A stretch of 64,000 nt of DNA from Botrytis cinerea B05.10. Lineage: Eukaryota > Ascomycota > Leotiomycetes > Helotiales > Sclerotiniaceae. The position numbers were made by a program, and so were the translations under genes. Below, piece after piece: positions 10,690 to 22,003 of the stretch; positions within the stretch are counted from its first letter, which is position 1, and each line of letters starts with the position of its first letter. The DNA is taken from positions 1 to 64,000 of the forward strand of contig NC_037317.1 of NCBI RefSeq assembly GCF_000143535.2, given 5' to 3'. Under the pieces are notes generated by a model. That model did not search any database. It saw only the letters and a list, made by a program, of their open reading frames with translations, and was not told the origin of the DNA.

Positions 10690-12340
10690 TATCGTCATAT
10701 TAAGACACTACAAAACTAACCTTCATCATCTACAAATCTAATTAGCCCCATTCGAATTTCACATCAAAAAATAGTAATAACTAATGAAAACCCGAAACAT
10801 TCAATAAAGATAGATAGAGACGGATACATAAGATTACTAGAAGTTTATCACAAATTACACTCTCTAATAAAAGAGCACAAGAATTATTAATAAAACTTTA
10901 CTAATTATAAATCAGCATCACCTAAAACTATATTTTTACAAAGAATATTATTATTCTACAATTAAATCAAACCCCACCAAAAAAGATTATAAATTATATA
11001 TCTTGGCAAATTATAAATCTAATCAATTTCATAGTGTATCAAACTAATATTTCATAAATCATTGCATCGATTCAATCAGACAATCCAGTGTTTACTCTAA
11101 AAATACTACTCTTTATAATTTTCAATTAAAACATAATGGCACACGAAAACCTTGTACAAGAACAAACTCAATACATATTTATATATATTTTGATAGTTTG
11201 GAAGTGTGGAATTTGAAAAGAGAAATTGGGCTTTCATTAGTACTGATTAAACCTGAATGGGAAAACCAGTAGAAACACTAGGAGTAATGCACATAACCAT
11301 CAACAATTATATTGAAATAAGCTTTCTAATATTTATTTTTTAGTAAAATATTGGAAAATAATTATCTAATATTTTATTAATTATTCATTTATAATATTCC
11401 TTTTTATAAAATAATAAGATCTAAACTTTCAAAGCCTAAATAAAATCTCTCTTTTTATTCCAAAAAAATATTTATATATATATAAATTTCCTTAATAAAA
11501 GATTGTTTATATTAATAACTATATTTATAATTTTTTAATTAATACAAATAAATAATAGTTTCCCATTCTATAAATAAAATCAAAATACAATTGAAATGGA
11601 AATTAATCATTAATATATATTCAGAAAATACTTAAAGTATATATTCAATAATAATAAAATACAAATTCATATTACTATTAATAATAAAACAATCTAATAC
11701 TAGTATAATAGAAATACAATATACATTTATTATGATATGAGTAAGAGATTATTCAAGTTTTTAATAAGTATTTATTTATATTTTTATAATGTATTGTGTA
11801 TGTGATTAGAAAAAAGATCCAATTCAATTTTCGAGAGAATTAATAAAAAGCTTTCAAAATTGATTTTATAAAATTTCCATAACCATAGTCGTAGATAATA
11901 CAAATTTGCATTAGTATGTATAAATAGATAGTAATTACTTAGGGATTAATGTTGGACTTATCAAATTAAATGCATAGTCTACACCGAGTGTGTAAGGCTG
12001 TGGCACATGCAAAAGAGTATGGCAGGGGTTTCTGTGTGTGAATGAAGCCCCCACGCACTGTATTGCACCATCAATGGTTGCAGCAGTAGAAGTCCTGTAA
12101 ACCTGAGTAAGTGAATAAAACGCACCAGATCTGCACGTTGCACTGCCTTACGGCTGGATACCTCCTCGATCAAAACTCTTGTAATTACAGGGCGAATTTT
12201 ATACTGCAGAGGTCTTATCAATAAAATCCCAAATATGTAAACTGTTCTTAGACGTCTAAGATCATATCATCCGGCACAATCTCGCAAGCCATAATAAATC
12301 AAACACGACGACAAACCAAGTTTCCGATACAGTTCTCGAT
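10690..12340. other. AT-rich block then short intergenic
   Basis: 10690-11940 is strongly AT-rich with no gene and no clear element ends. 11960-12340 is ordinary in composition and probably holds the promoter of the acetyltransferase gene. Nothing else is supported. Confidence 0.6.
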
Positions 12341-12346
12341 CGCAAA

Positions 12347-13184
12347 ATGGCCCTGCAGTTATTAGAAATTACTAACACAGCCGACTTTGCTGAAGTGCTT
12401 AAGGTCGAGCACAAAGCTTATGCCACACCAGCAAACAGTCTATGGGAAGTCCTCAAAGGTCCAACATCGAAGAATGTGCTGAGCGACAATGGGCTTGGCA
12501 TATAGGCACCTCAAACAGCCACTGGCTCACTGTAAAGGATGGAGATAAATTAATCAGTGGCGCTGAGTGGATTGTCCATGAAACAAATCCGTTCGAAAAG
12601 CCACTGCCGATTGTGAAAGCCACTTGGTGGCCAGAAGGTATAACACGATTTTACTGGACATCCCCAAGACAATTACAACTGCTAACCGTACATCTGAATG
12701 CAGGATCACTAAAGACAATTTCCGACCATTTGTTTGAAACATTCTTCGGAGGTCGCCCTTCAGTCATGAATCGTCCACACTTGCGTGAGCACCCCTCCTT
12801 CTCGCAGATCCTTGAATGATATTGAATAAATACTAATTCTGTCTGTCAACACCAGTCTTGAATTATTGCTTTGTAGATCCAGAGCACCGGCGTAAAGGAG
12901 CAGGTAGCTTGATGATGCAATGGGGTTGCAAGCTCGCTGACGAAAAGGGACTCGAAGCATTCGTAGAGTCTACCGATGATGGACGTGAATTGTACAAAGC
13001 CCACGGATTTGTCATTGTTCGCTCTTTCTTCCTTGAGGTACCACTTGCCACAAAGGGCGATGAAGAGGAGTTCGCGAAATTGAAGGAAGCCATTGCACCT
13101 GAGCCGTATCGTGTTTGGCTCATGTGGAGACCCAAGGGTGGAAAGTTTGAGGAGGGGAAGACTGTGTATTCGTGGGAGGATTAG
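12347..13184 (+). pseudogene. GNAT-family N-acetyltransferase, one frameshift
   Basis: Reading starts at an ATG (MALQLLEITNTADFAEVLKV) and runs to about 12460. A single missing base moves the coding frame to one starting SNIEECAERQWAWHI. Two GT-AG introns (about 12637-12704 and 12779-12853) restore ...WWPEG, FFGGRPSVMNRPHL and LNYCFVDPEHRRKGAGSLMM. The last of these is the acetyl-CoA pyrophosphate loop (R/Q-x-x-G-x-G/A) of GNAT enzymes. The C-terminus (WLMWRPKGGK) ends at a normal stop. Apart from the frameshift it looks well preserved, with no RIP-like stops, so recent loss or a sequencing error are both possible. Substrate is unknown; close relatives are generally cytosolic small-molecule acetyltransferases. 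Confidence 0.75.
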
Positions 13185-13426
13185 ATGTTAACACATACTG
13201 TAAACGGCGGACGGCATTAGCAGTGGTGAATTTCTACGCCACCAAGTGAATTGATTAGATCAATTACTGGGGGTCACAAGTATCGAATCATTGTTATTGG
13301 TCTGCCTTTAGTGCTTGAATTGAATGGTGATTGATGAGCTGTACTCGCTCGACTCATTGCGAGCGGTCCTGCGCGGCTAAACTGCGGAATTCAGGCTATC
13401 ACGTGTTTTTCGACTTCTCAAATTGA
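13185..13426. other. 3' flank of the acetyltransferase gene
   Basis: Short non-coding stretch of normal composition ending at the TA target of the transposon nest. No feature recognised. Confidence 0.4.
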
Positions 13427-13505
13427 TAACGTGGTTTATCAGTGAGTGGGTCATATCAGTGAATGGGTCATTTGAAAATACATTAAAATTAGGCCTTTTT
13501 CAATA

Positions 13506-15358
13506 ACGTAGTTTAATACTGAGTAGGCTATATCATTGAGTGGGCTACTTTCACCTCAATTTACATCTTCAAATATAGATTATTCAATAACTATTGAATC
13601 AGTTGATTTAAATTATTAAAAATCTAATAATCTAGAATCTATTATATTATTTTGATAGGTTTTTGTATTATGATTTGTTTTTTTTGTATTTATTATAATA
13701 TTAATTAGAAAATACTTTTTTATTAGAATTTCCCCCTTTTTAATACTTATTGTATTGAATCTGAATATCAACTTTTTATTGAAATAATATATTAAAAATC
13801 TTTTGTTTGATAAATATTCTTTTTTAATATAATTGAGTTTTTTTTGTATATCAATGTTTATTTAATATTTCATTTGTTATCCGAAATATACAATTCTTTA
13901 TATTTAAAAGTATATTTTTATAAACTAATCTTTTTGTATTTTTAATTAGAATTAATATAATTTCGAATATAAATATAAAAAAGCTTGTTTGATAATAAGT
14001 TATTCGAAATTTAATTAATATTGATTAAAAAAGAGTTTTTATTAAATTACAAAAAGTTTAAGAGATTTATTGATTTAAATCGAAAGAAAAGAAAATAGAT
14101 ATATGAATTCGAATATCTAATTTCGAAAATATAGTTTTAGAATTAAATGAAATTAAATCTGTTTTTTGAAATCCTGATTTTATATTCTAAAAAATGATTG
14201 ATTCCTGATATATAGTTTTAAAAGCTATAAAGAATTCAACCTTCGAAATATAATTGATATATATTTTAATAAATCTATCAATTTGATTGTTATATAAATA
14301 TTTTAGATTATTAAAACAATTAATATCAAATAATTGAATTAAATGATTTGAATACAATAATAAATATAAATATATAATATCATTTTTTTTATAATATATT
14401 TAAAAAACTATTGATTTATAACTTTCATATCTATTCAACATCAATATTCAATATTTACCCTTTCTTTAATTCTTAATATATTTATTAAAGTATTTCAATT
14501 ATTCTAAATCTATCTCATTATTCGTTTATTTATTAAATATAAATTTAATAATTCATTTTATAAAAAGATTCATTTCAATATATTAATTGGAAAAATAAAC
14601 TTGTTTTTGAATTATTAAAAATAAGGGAATAATTTCACTCTCTCCATTTTCGTATATTATTATTATAGTTTATTTTCGATTACCTAATTATATTATTTTG
14701 CTTCTATCATTTTGTTTAGTATTAATTATTATTATTGTTATATATATAATCCTTATTATAAAACCTATTTTATTGAAATTGTAGAAATCTTTATTCAAAA
14801 TGTTGTATTTTGTTTATATATTTGCAATTAATCGAAATCATTTTTTAAGAAATTTAGAATTTTTGTAAAAAGCTTTTTGAAAATCATAAATATAATTAAA
14901 ATATATCTTTAATTTGATTTAATATTTTATAAATCGATATATTCAAAACTTTTCAATATATTTTGTATTTTTCGATTTGAGAATATAATTTGTTATATCT
15001 TTTATATTTTTAAATTTAAATAGAAAATCTTTTGAATTTATATTAAAAATATATTGAATAATTATTTTCTTTTTCAATTCTATAATCTTATAACAATTCA
15101 TTCAAATCTTTATATACTGAAATAAACCGTTTATTCTATAACTGATTGTTATACGAGGTATATTATATAATCAAGCAATTTATCGAATACTTAGTTTTTT
15201 GTTTTTTTGAAAAGCTTTGATAGTTAAAAGTAAATGTGTTTTTTTATTTGTAGATTTTATAATAAATGGTTGATAAAATGTATGTTGAATATAAAGAATG
15301 TAAATTGAAGTGAAAGTGGCCTATTCGGTGATATGGCTTACTTAATGTTAAATTATGT
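13506..15358. mobile_element. 1853-bp TIR element, copy 1
   Basis: The terminal repeats are ACGTAGTTTAATACTGAGTA at the left and the inverted, diverged equivalent at the right, with homology over about 55 bases per end. TA dinucleotides flank both ends. Related copies lie at 25962-27801 and 47658-49509. The interior is extremely AT-rich with no usable frame. Size, TA target and TIRs fit a dead Tc1/mariner-like transposon. The TIRs resemble those of the 437-bp MITE, so the MITE may be its deletion derivative. This copy inserted inside that MITE. Confidence 0.8.
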
Positions 15359-15378
15359 TATTCTTATTTTAATAACTA

Positions 15379-15634
15379 CCGTATTCATTTGAAAAATAGG
15401 CCATGCGCTAGCAAGGATCATTACTTTAAGGTTATTGTAGAGCCAATTAGATTGCTTTTAAGTGGAGTAAAATATTTCAAAATAGAAGTATTTAATTGAA
15501 ATATTAGGCATTTGATGAATACTCCATTGAAAAAACGAATCAAACAACTTCGGTGGTTATCGCAACCCTAACCCACGAGAAACTCAAACAATTAATCCTT
15601 ACTAGCGCATGGCCAGTTTTTCAAATGAATACGG
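15379..15634. mobile_element. 256-bp MITE, second family, nested
   Basis: About 40-base terminal inverted repeats, CCGTATTCATTTGAAAAATA plus GGCCATGCGCTAG at the left and the reverse complement at the right. The element is flanked by TA (15377-15378, 15635-15636). The interior contains a CAACCCTAACCCACGAG stretch and no gene. It is inserted in the same 437-bp MITE as the 1853-base element, 16 bases beyond that element's TA. Confidence 0.85.
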
Positions 15635-15980
15635 TAATCGTTATTTTGAAAAAAGAAAAGAACTTTCAATAATAATAAGAGATTATCTTCTTATAATCTA
15701 ATTTTCCTATAAATATTTTTATTATATTCTAAAAAAAGTAGAAATTGTTATGATTTTCGTTACAAAAAAGTTATTTTTATAATAACTATTATAATAATTT
15801 GATTTTTCGATAAATAATTAGATTTTTATAATATTTATATAATTAAATTTCAATATTTTCAGATTTCTTTAAATTATATTATTAAATAAAGAAAGTGCAT
15901 GGTTATGCACAAACGAATTTTGTATATAAAATGAGATGACCCATTCACTGATATAACCTGCTCACTGATAAACTACATTA

Positions 15981-16780
15981 GTCATTCGAGTAATAACTTC
16001 TCCTCATTGCAATCTTTCACAACTCCACCCAGATTGATTGGAATATCTTGCCCAAAAGCCGAGTAAGTTTTCAATCAGATATTTCTTTCAATTGCTTTAC
16101 AATTATATAGAGCCAAAATATATAACACCACCTTTCCGTGCACCTTTTCATATACCTTTCTAGAAATATATATATTAATACATAGTTAAAGAGAGTGAGC
16201 AATAGTAGATAAAAATTATACATATATTGTTTTAATTAAAATTTGATGTTGAAATTCGATAAACTAATTATCAAAATGAAAGGAATTCTAATAAATGTTA
16301 TAGGAAACGTGATGATAAAAACAGATTATAATATAAAAACCTATTAAAATAACACTAGATGTATAGTTGTTAGAGTCCGAGGGGTGAATATGTGGCGACA
16401 AAAAAAGGTTAATAGTAGGGTTACTATATATATCGAGTCCGAAAGCTTCTGATTCTATTCAGTTTTCCGAGTTGTGTATTTCATGACTTACTTATAACTT
16501 ATACATGTCCTACTGGCTTATGTCCGGTATATTCTTGATACCTCTGATCATCCCCAGAAATTTAAGAATAAGTATCAAATATTCTAGAGTTTGTAGCCTC
16601 AACTCAGTGTTGACTCATTAAATACAGTTGTATCCAACCCTAAATAGCTTCTTATGCAACCTAACATCAAATCTAAAATTCGTTCTTCGACATTGGTATT
16701 GGAAGTATCTACGGTGAAACCGAAAAATTATCTTTTAATATTTATTGACACACTCCTGTCTCGGCTAGCTCCGTCTAATT
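15981..16780. other. Intergenic, no supported gene
   Basis: Mixed composition, AT-rich at 16130-16370. No open frame with recognisable similarity and no element ends were found. Confidence 0.5.
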
Positions 16781-16781
16781 T

Positions 16782-17301
16782 TCATGTCAGTTGCCAGAAG
16801 CCATTCGAAGTAATCGTTGCCCAGAACGGAGACAGGAAGTTGCCATTATCATCTACGTAAATGACATGTCCTCCATACAGGGAGAAACTGATAGTTTTGG
16901 CATTCTTAGGGAAAGTATTGTTGGGTTCCACAGAACCGGCTGCCACATTTGACAATTCTTCATTGACAAAATACAATGCTCCACCCATAGTGCTGTTGAC
17001 AACAGCTGCATTCTACTGTGTGTCTCCTGAATCATTGATGTTCCATCTAAGAGCAGATGTAGAGTATGTGGTGGCTGCAGCTCCAGTATATGCCAGTCCT
17101 TATATTCACGTTGGTGTTTATTTGTCACCCATTAAAACTGGACATACCATCAGCGTCGCCAAAGAGTACAGGCAAGCCTGAAATATCTTGGCCATAAGCG
17201 TACAGCGTAGCTCCGGTAAAAGTAGGTCTCTTATCATGAGGAGCAGCGGAGCTTGTGAATAACAAGAGTGCTATGATGGATATGGTATTTTTGAACTTCA
17301 T
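16782..17301 (-). pseudogene. Secreted protein with one in-frame stop
   Basis: The start gives MKFKNTISIIALLLFTSSA, a good signal peptide. Exon 1 (17301-17148) is joined through a 49-base GT-AG intron to exon 2 (17098-16782), 157 codons in all. The frame is open except for TAG at 17013-17015, where the context (GDTQ-stop-NAAVVN) and CAG-to-TAG suggest a single RIP-type mutation. The mature part is rich in G, N, S and T and includes YTGAAATTYSTSALRW and LSPFWATITSNGFWQL, a pattern I associate with unnamed secreted ascomycete proteins. There are no cysteines or catalytic motif. Stop-codon readthrough, or a normal allele in other strains, is possible. Function is unknown. Confidence 0.6.
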
Positions 17302-17896
17302 TTTAAGTGACGAAAGGAGCGTGTTTAAGCGAACAACGGCGACAAATAAACAAGTATAAAAGTGATGCTGAATAATTAAGAGATGAGAGCCCCGGGTAAT
17401 GAAAGAAATAAAGTGATGAATAACAAAATTGCTTATGTGATATAGACTAGTCATGCCGCTCTAATCCCAGTCCAGAAGATTGTCATCAATCACAAATGAT
17501 TACTTCTGTGCTGACTACGTAACTATTATTATACAACGGTAATATTAAAAAAACTCTCACAATGCTTTGAAACAAAAGTCATCTGATCCTGTGGCCGATC
17601 TCCATGAAAAAGTCACAAAACAGAATAAGCAAAATATGTAGTTGGCACAGTATTCAAATCCGAAATATTGTCGATTTCATAGGGTGGCTGAACTGGATAG
17701 CGTTCGAATATCTGCTATTTGCATCTATAACTCTAGTCTAGTCTTTCAGAAGTATATAGTTGACAGTAACCTCTACATTAGATTTCTTCTTCATTACTTC
17801 TCGACTGCCAGTACTCCTCGTCCTTCATTATATTCCTTGTTTCTCCCAGTTTATTGTTCGTCCCTCTTTATACTGTATTACCACTCATTTTGAGAT

Positions 17897-19363
17897 ATGT
17901 TCAAAAGGTCCCTACTCTGGGGTTCCACTAATCGCTTCCAGGAACACATTATCTAATCGATGCGTTAACAGCCCTGCTGATCGTTCTTGCTGGGGCGACT
18001 ATGAAATTCCACCAACTACTAAATACAGTTCCTAGCGCAGGAGTTGTTCGTCGATATTTGTTCAGCATTGAGAATAGCACTGTTACTCCCGACGGGGTAG
18101 AGCGTATCTTGTTGACAGTTAACGATTGGGAACACTGCTGCCCTTTCTGATAGCGATTACTAAATCACTACAAGGGTATCTGGACCTACCATTATTGCTG
18201 ATTGGGGTGATACCGTTGGAGTTCACGTCAGTAATAACATGCGTAAGATCGGCTCTTCCAACTCTGTCAGATCCCCATATTGACTAGACACAGAAAACAA
18301 TGACACTAGCCTTCATTTTCACGGTATTCGTCAAAAATTTACCAACTATATGGACGGCATAGCTTCAGTAACTCAGTATCCCACAGCACCAGGCGATAGC
18401 TTCACATACGATTGGTAGGCTACTCAATACGGTTCTTCTTGGTATTACTCTCACTTTTACGTTCAAGCCTGGATTGGTCTCATGGGTGGCATCGTCATTA
18501 ATGGGCCAGCAACTGCCAACTATGACAAGGATCTCGGAAATCTCTTCTTGAACGACTGTTCTCACCAGACCGCAGATGATTTAGCCATCGATGCGACAGC
18601 AAGTGGTCCCCCAACTCTCGATAATTGTCTTATCAATGGCACAAATACCTGGACTGAGGACGATCGCATAGCTTTTGGATCGCGTTTTGAAACTACATTC
18701 GATTCTGGAGCACGTTATGGTGTCTGTCTTGTGAATGGAGTCGCCGACACTCATTTCAGATTCATGATCGATAACCATACCTTGGAAATTATCGCTGCTG
18801 GCTTTGTTCCCACTATTCCTTACAACACGGCTACATTGAGCATTGTAATGGGATAGCACTATGATATTGTTGTCATAGCTACTGAGGAAACTGACAATTC
18901 CTGGCTCAGAGGCATTCCGCTGGAATCTTGCTCAGAGAATGACAATTTCGATAATGTTCTTGGCATAGTCCGTTATGATAGCACATCAATCGATGACCCG
19001 ACCACTTCTACTTATGCTTTCACAGACTCTTGCAATGATGAGGCATTTGGTACAGTTGTTCCATACCTTGCTCTTGCTACATCTACTGCAGATTTTGAGG
19101 ATGATGAGGCGGTCACTCTTTCCAAAGTTGACAACACTATTTTCTGGTACAGGGCAGGCACTTCCTTTGTAGGTCTCTCCGATCCCTTTGAGGATAGGAT
19201 ACATACTCAGTTTTACAAGCTTCAGAAGGTAATGATACTTGGGAAACTTACCAGAACGTCGTACAGCTCCTAACTGCAAATGAATGGATATATTTCCTTA
19301 TCCAAACAAACTTTGAACAAGCGCATCCTATCCATCTTTACAGATATGATTTCTGGATTTTAG
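17897..19363 (+). pseudogene. Laccase (multicopper oxidase), RIP-damaged
   Basis: Fragments in order match an ascomycete laccase: RCVNSPADRSCWGDYE, IENSTVTPDGVERILLTVN, GPTIIADWGDTV, then the first copper-site region LHFHGIRQ near 18311, TQYGSSWYYSHFYVQAW, GGIVINGPATANY, NDCSHQTADDL, TLDNCLINGTNTW and AHPIHLYRYDFW near 19320. Stops are at 18416 (TAG) and 18854 (TAG), both where the family has Gln, and there are frame changes before 18300. In known laccases the last motif is HPIHLHGHDF; here two copper-ligand histidines read Tyr (CAC-to-TAC, CAT-to-TAT) and a Gly reads Arg, all C-to-T or G-to-A. WYHSHF also has His changed to Tyr. The C-terminal HCH region is absent. It would have been a secreted copper phenol oxidase. 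Confidence 0.85.
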
Positions 19364-21108
19364 AATAAGAAACTAGTAGATATAATATATCAAATACAAA
19401 CCTTACTTTAACAAACACATCAAAACATAGTATTACTATACTACCATCATTTAGTTATCTCACTATTACTATTTATACAGATAATTCAAAAACATAGCGA
19501 ATACACTATTATATTATATATCATACATCCAAAAGATTTTTATTTCAACTCCTTAAAGGTAAATAAGAAACAACAACTACTATTAATATTACTACTATAA
19601 ACATTACATATACATATTGAAAAGTATATACAATCACAAATGATATTATTCAAATAGATTTAGAAATATAAAAAAAGATTTCAAATATAATTATATTCAA
19701 ATTAATTAAAAAAATAAGATATATATATAAAATAATGAATTCAATAAACTATATTATATCAATTTTGTAATGAATTTCATTTATTTAGATTATCTCATTA
19801 CATTTATTTTAATTTAAGATTAGTTTACTCTTAGCTATATCTTATTATATAATAAATAAAGAGATCTCTAAGAGATTCCTTTATTAATTTAACTTTCTGA
19901 TTTTAATTATTTAATCTTATTGATATACTCTAGTACATAAGTGTAACTTTCTTCTTCTTTCTCTTAATAATAGAATAATAGAATATTCTCATTTAGTGTT
20001 CTAATTTAACTTTTTATTAATTAATATTCTAATTCAGATTTTAAAAAATAAAGTTGAGAAACTACTAAATTAAATATACCGCAAATAATATAGCTTTCCC
20101 TATTATGAATACATATATTTAAATATACTTTTAGATGTATTTCAATTAACTCTTATAGTAAAATCGAAACAAATCTGTCCTAGTATTAGTATATTATCTA
20201 GAATTAATAAAAAGACCTTTTTATAAATGAATAGATTACAAAAAAAAACATATCTATATAGACATATAATTATATAAGTATGTATGATTACAAATAGGTC
20301 TAATCTAATTCTTCTAATTAATAATAATTTCTTAGGCTTAAAAAGCTTACTAGATTGTTTGTATTTTGATAACCCACATATCGCCGACCGCAGCACCGCA
20401 GGATTAAGAAGTTTTTCGACTTCATTTCCTAGGGTATCTCTTAAGATATCTAATCAAGCAAAATTTAGATTAACGCGGCTAAATTTTGACTACATCAGAT
20501 GCTAGTTCGAAACAGTAACATGGAAGTCACGGAATCTTTACGAAAAAACGTAGTCTAGCGTACGCATTGACATGATAAAAAGAGTCTCCGCCTGGTCCTC
20601 ACGTATATCAACTAATAAAGTGAAAAATACAGAAGTGGATCTATGTACAAACTAGACTACAAAAAACGATGACGCAGGGACTTATATACGAAATACGGAT
20701 TATACGAAATGCGGATTATACGATGTGCGAAGAAAAATATACGGTGTGCAACGATATGAGCTGGCAGTTGTTATGTAGGTCCACCTAGTGATCCGTTTCA
20801 AAGTGATGTGCCATCTATATATAATTGCTTAAGTATTTTCTTATAGTATCAAATTCTCAATTTAAATTGGAAAAGCTTGGACTAACTTATAATGAATAAC
20901 TTTATACAAGGGCGTGTCTTTAACGATATTTAGTGTAACACAATTGAATTTACAAAATCAATGTAGGATTTTAAACAAAGTAATAAATGTGATCGTAACA
21001 ACTTTCCTTAAACTTAAATCTTTCTGAAGATAGTATGACAAATTAATTTGATATTGAATTTTAGAGTCAATAATTCTCAACTGGCTTGAGTAAAGAAATC
21101 TGCGAATG
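19364..21108. other. AT-rich block and short intergenic
   Basis: 19380-20370 is AT-rich and gene-free. 20370-20800 is more balanced and holds a short near-tandem motif (ACGGATTATACGAAATGCGG, about 20690-20740). 20800-21108 shows nothing recognisable. Confidence 0.5.
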
Positions 21109-21110
21109 TA

Positions 21111-21618
21111 AGAGTTGAGGCCCCAGCTTATTACACACTAAGCGAAAACATAGTAAAAACCCTTATTTATTCAACTTTTTAATTATATGAAATTTCAATA
21201 AATATATGAATTGAATTATTAAAGTTTATAAAAATAATAAATAATAATTTAAATTGTTTGAAAAAATGAATAGATTATTTTTAATATTTTTTGGGAAAGA
21301 GTTATAAAGTTTCAAAATAATAATTTTCAAAATTTTCGAAAAAATCGATTTTTTTGTATAAAAAAAGTGTTACATATAATAAATTTTGAAAATTCTCAAT
21401 TTTGAAAATCTGAAATTTTATTAAAATAAAATATTTAAAAGATCTATTTTGTTTTTAAAATATTATATATAGTAATCTTTTATATATAAATTTTTTAAAT
21501 CATTTTTTCAATTATTAAATAAATTATAAAAGAAATTAGTTTATATAAGAAAACGATTTTTTTGCAGGGATTTTGTTACGAAACAAGGTGGTGTGCGATA
21601 AGCTGAGGCCCTAACTCT
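21111..21618. mobile_element. 508-bp TIR element (MITE-like)
   Basis: Inverted ends AGAGTTGAGGCCCCAGCTTA and TAAGCTGAGGCCCTAACTCT (the latter as read on the plus strand) are flanked by TA on both sides (21109-21110, 21619-21620). Homology extends about 50 bases inward. The interior is AT-rich with long A/T runs and no gene, suggesting RIP damage. It sits about 385 bases upstream of the GH43 start codon. Confidence 0.7.
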
Positions 21619-21711
21619 TACAAATCCGGCGGCATTTATCAAAGACAAGCCGTCGTATAGCAAATTAATATAATTATTATAAAATGGGCCTTTGTATGCA
21701 TATGATTGCAG

Positions 21712-21747
21712 CCGGGGGTGTGGTGGCGGGGTTCCTGGGTCGTGGGG
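21712..21747 (-). promoter_or_regulatory. Cluster of CreA/Mig1-type GGGG sites
   Basis: Three sequences fitting the SYGGRG consensus (CCGGGG at 21712, GCGGGG at 21726, GTGGGG at 21742) occur within 36 bases of a G-rich patch. The patch lies about 260-290 bases before the GH43 start codon. Such clusters mediate carbon catabolite repression of plant-cell-wall hydrolases. The match is visible; regulation is inference. Confidence 0.4.
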
Positions 21748-22003
21748 GTTGCGGGCTTTGCATCTGGCCTATCAACAGTAACAAGCTCGCGAAAGTGGAG
21801 ACGATCTCTAAAGTTTTCGCACATGGGCTGCACTTGTCGAAAAGTTTCTAAAATATCAATATGATTTCATGACTCAAAGTATGGGGCGCTTCGCTCCGCC
21901 AAACAGGACATAAGTTCAGAGTAGAACTATGATAAGACAGCCCAATCTTCTCAATCTGCTGCGAGATTTTCTTCACGCTCGCATTTGTTCTACTACTCTC
22001 ACC

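Larger units (their letters stand above)
13429..15978. mobile_element. 437-bp MITE split by two nested elements
   Basis: The terminal inverted repeats are ACGTGGTTTATCAGTGAGTG at the left and its diverged reverse complement at 15959-15978, flanked by TA on both sides (13427-13428, 15979-15980). The span is 2550 bases. Removing the 1853-base element plus its TA and the 256-base MITE plus its TA leaves exactly 437 bases, the length of the uninterrupted relative at 35247-35683. The rejoined junctions also align with that relative. No coding capacity. Confidence 0.85.

Noticed and set aside
13185..16000. Possible centromere or origin because of extreme AT content
   Set aside because: The AT richness is explained by RIP-degraded transposons with clear ends; other AT blocks are alike.
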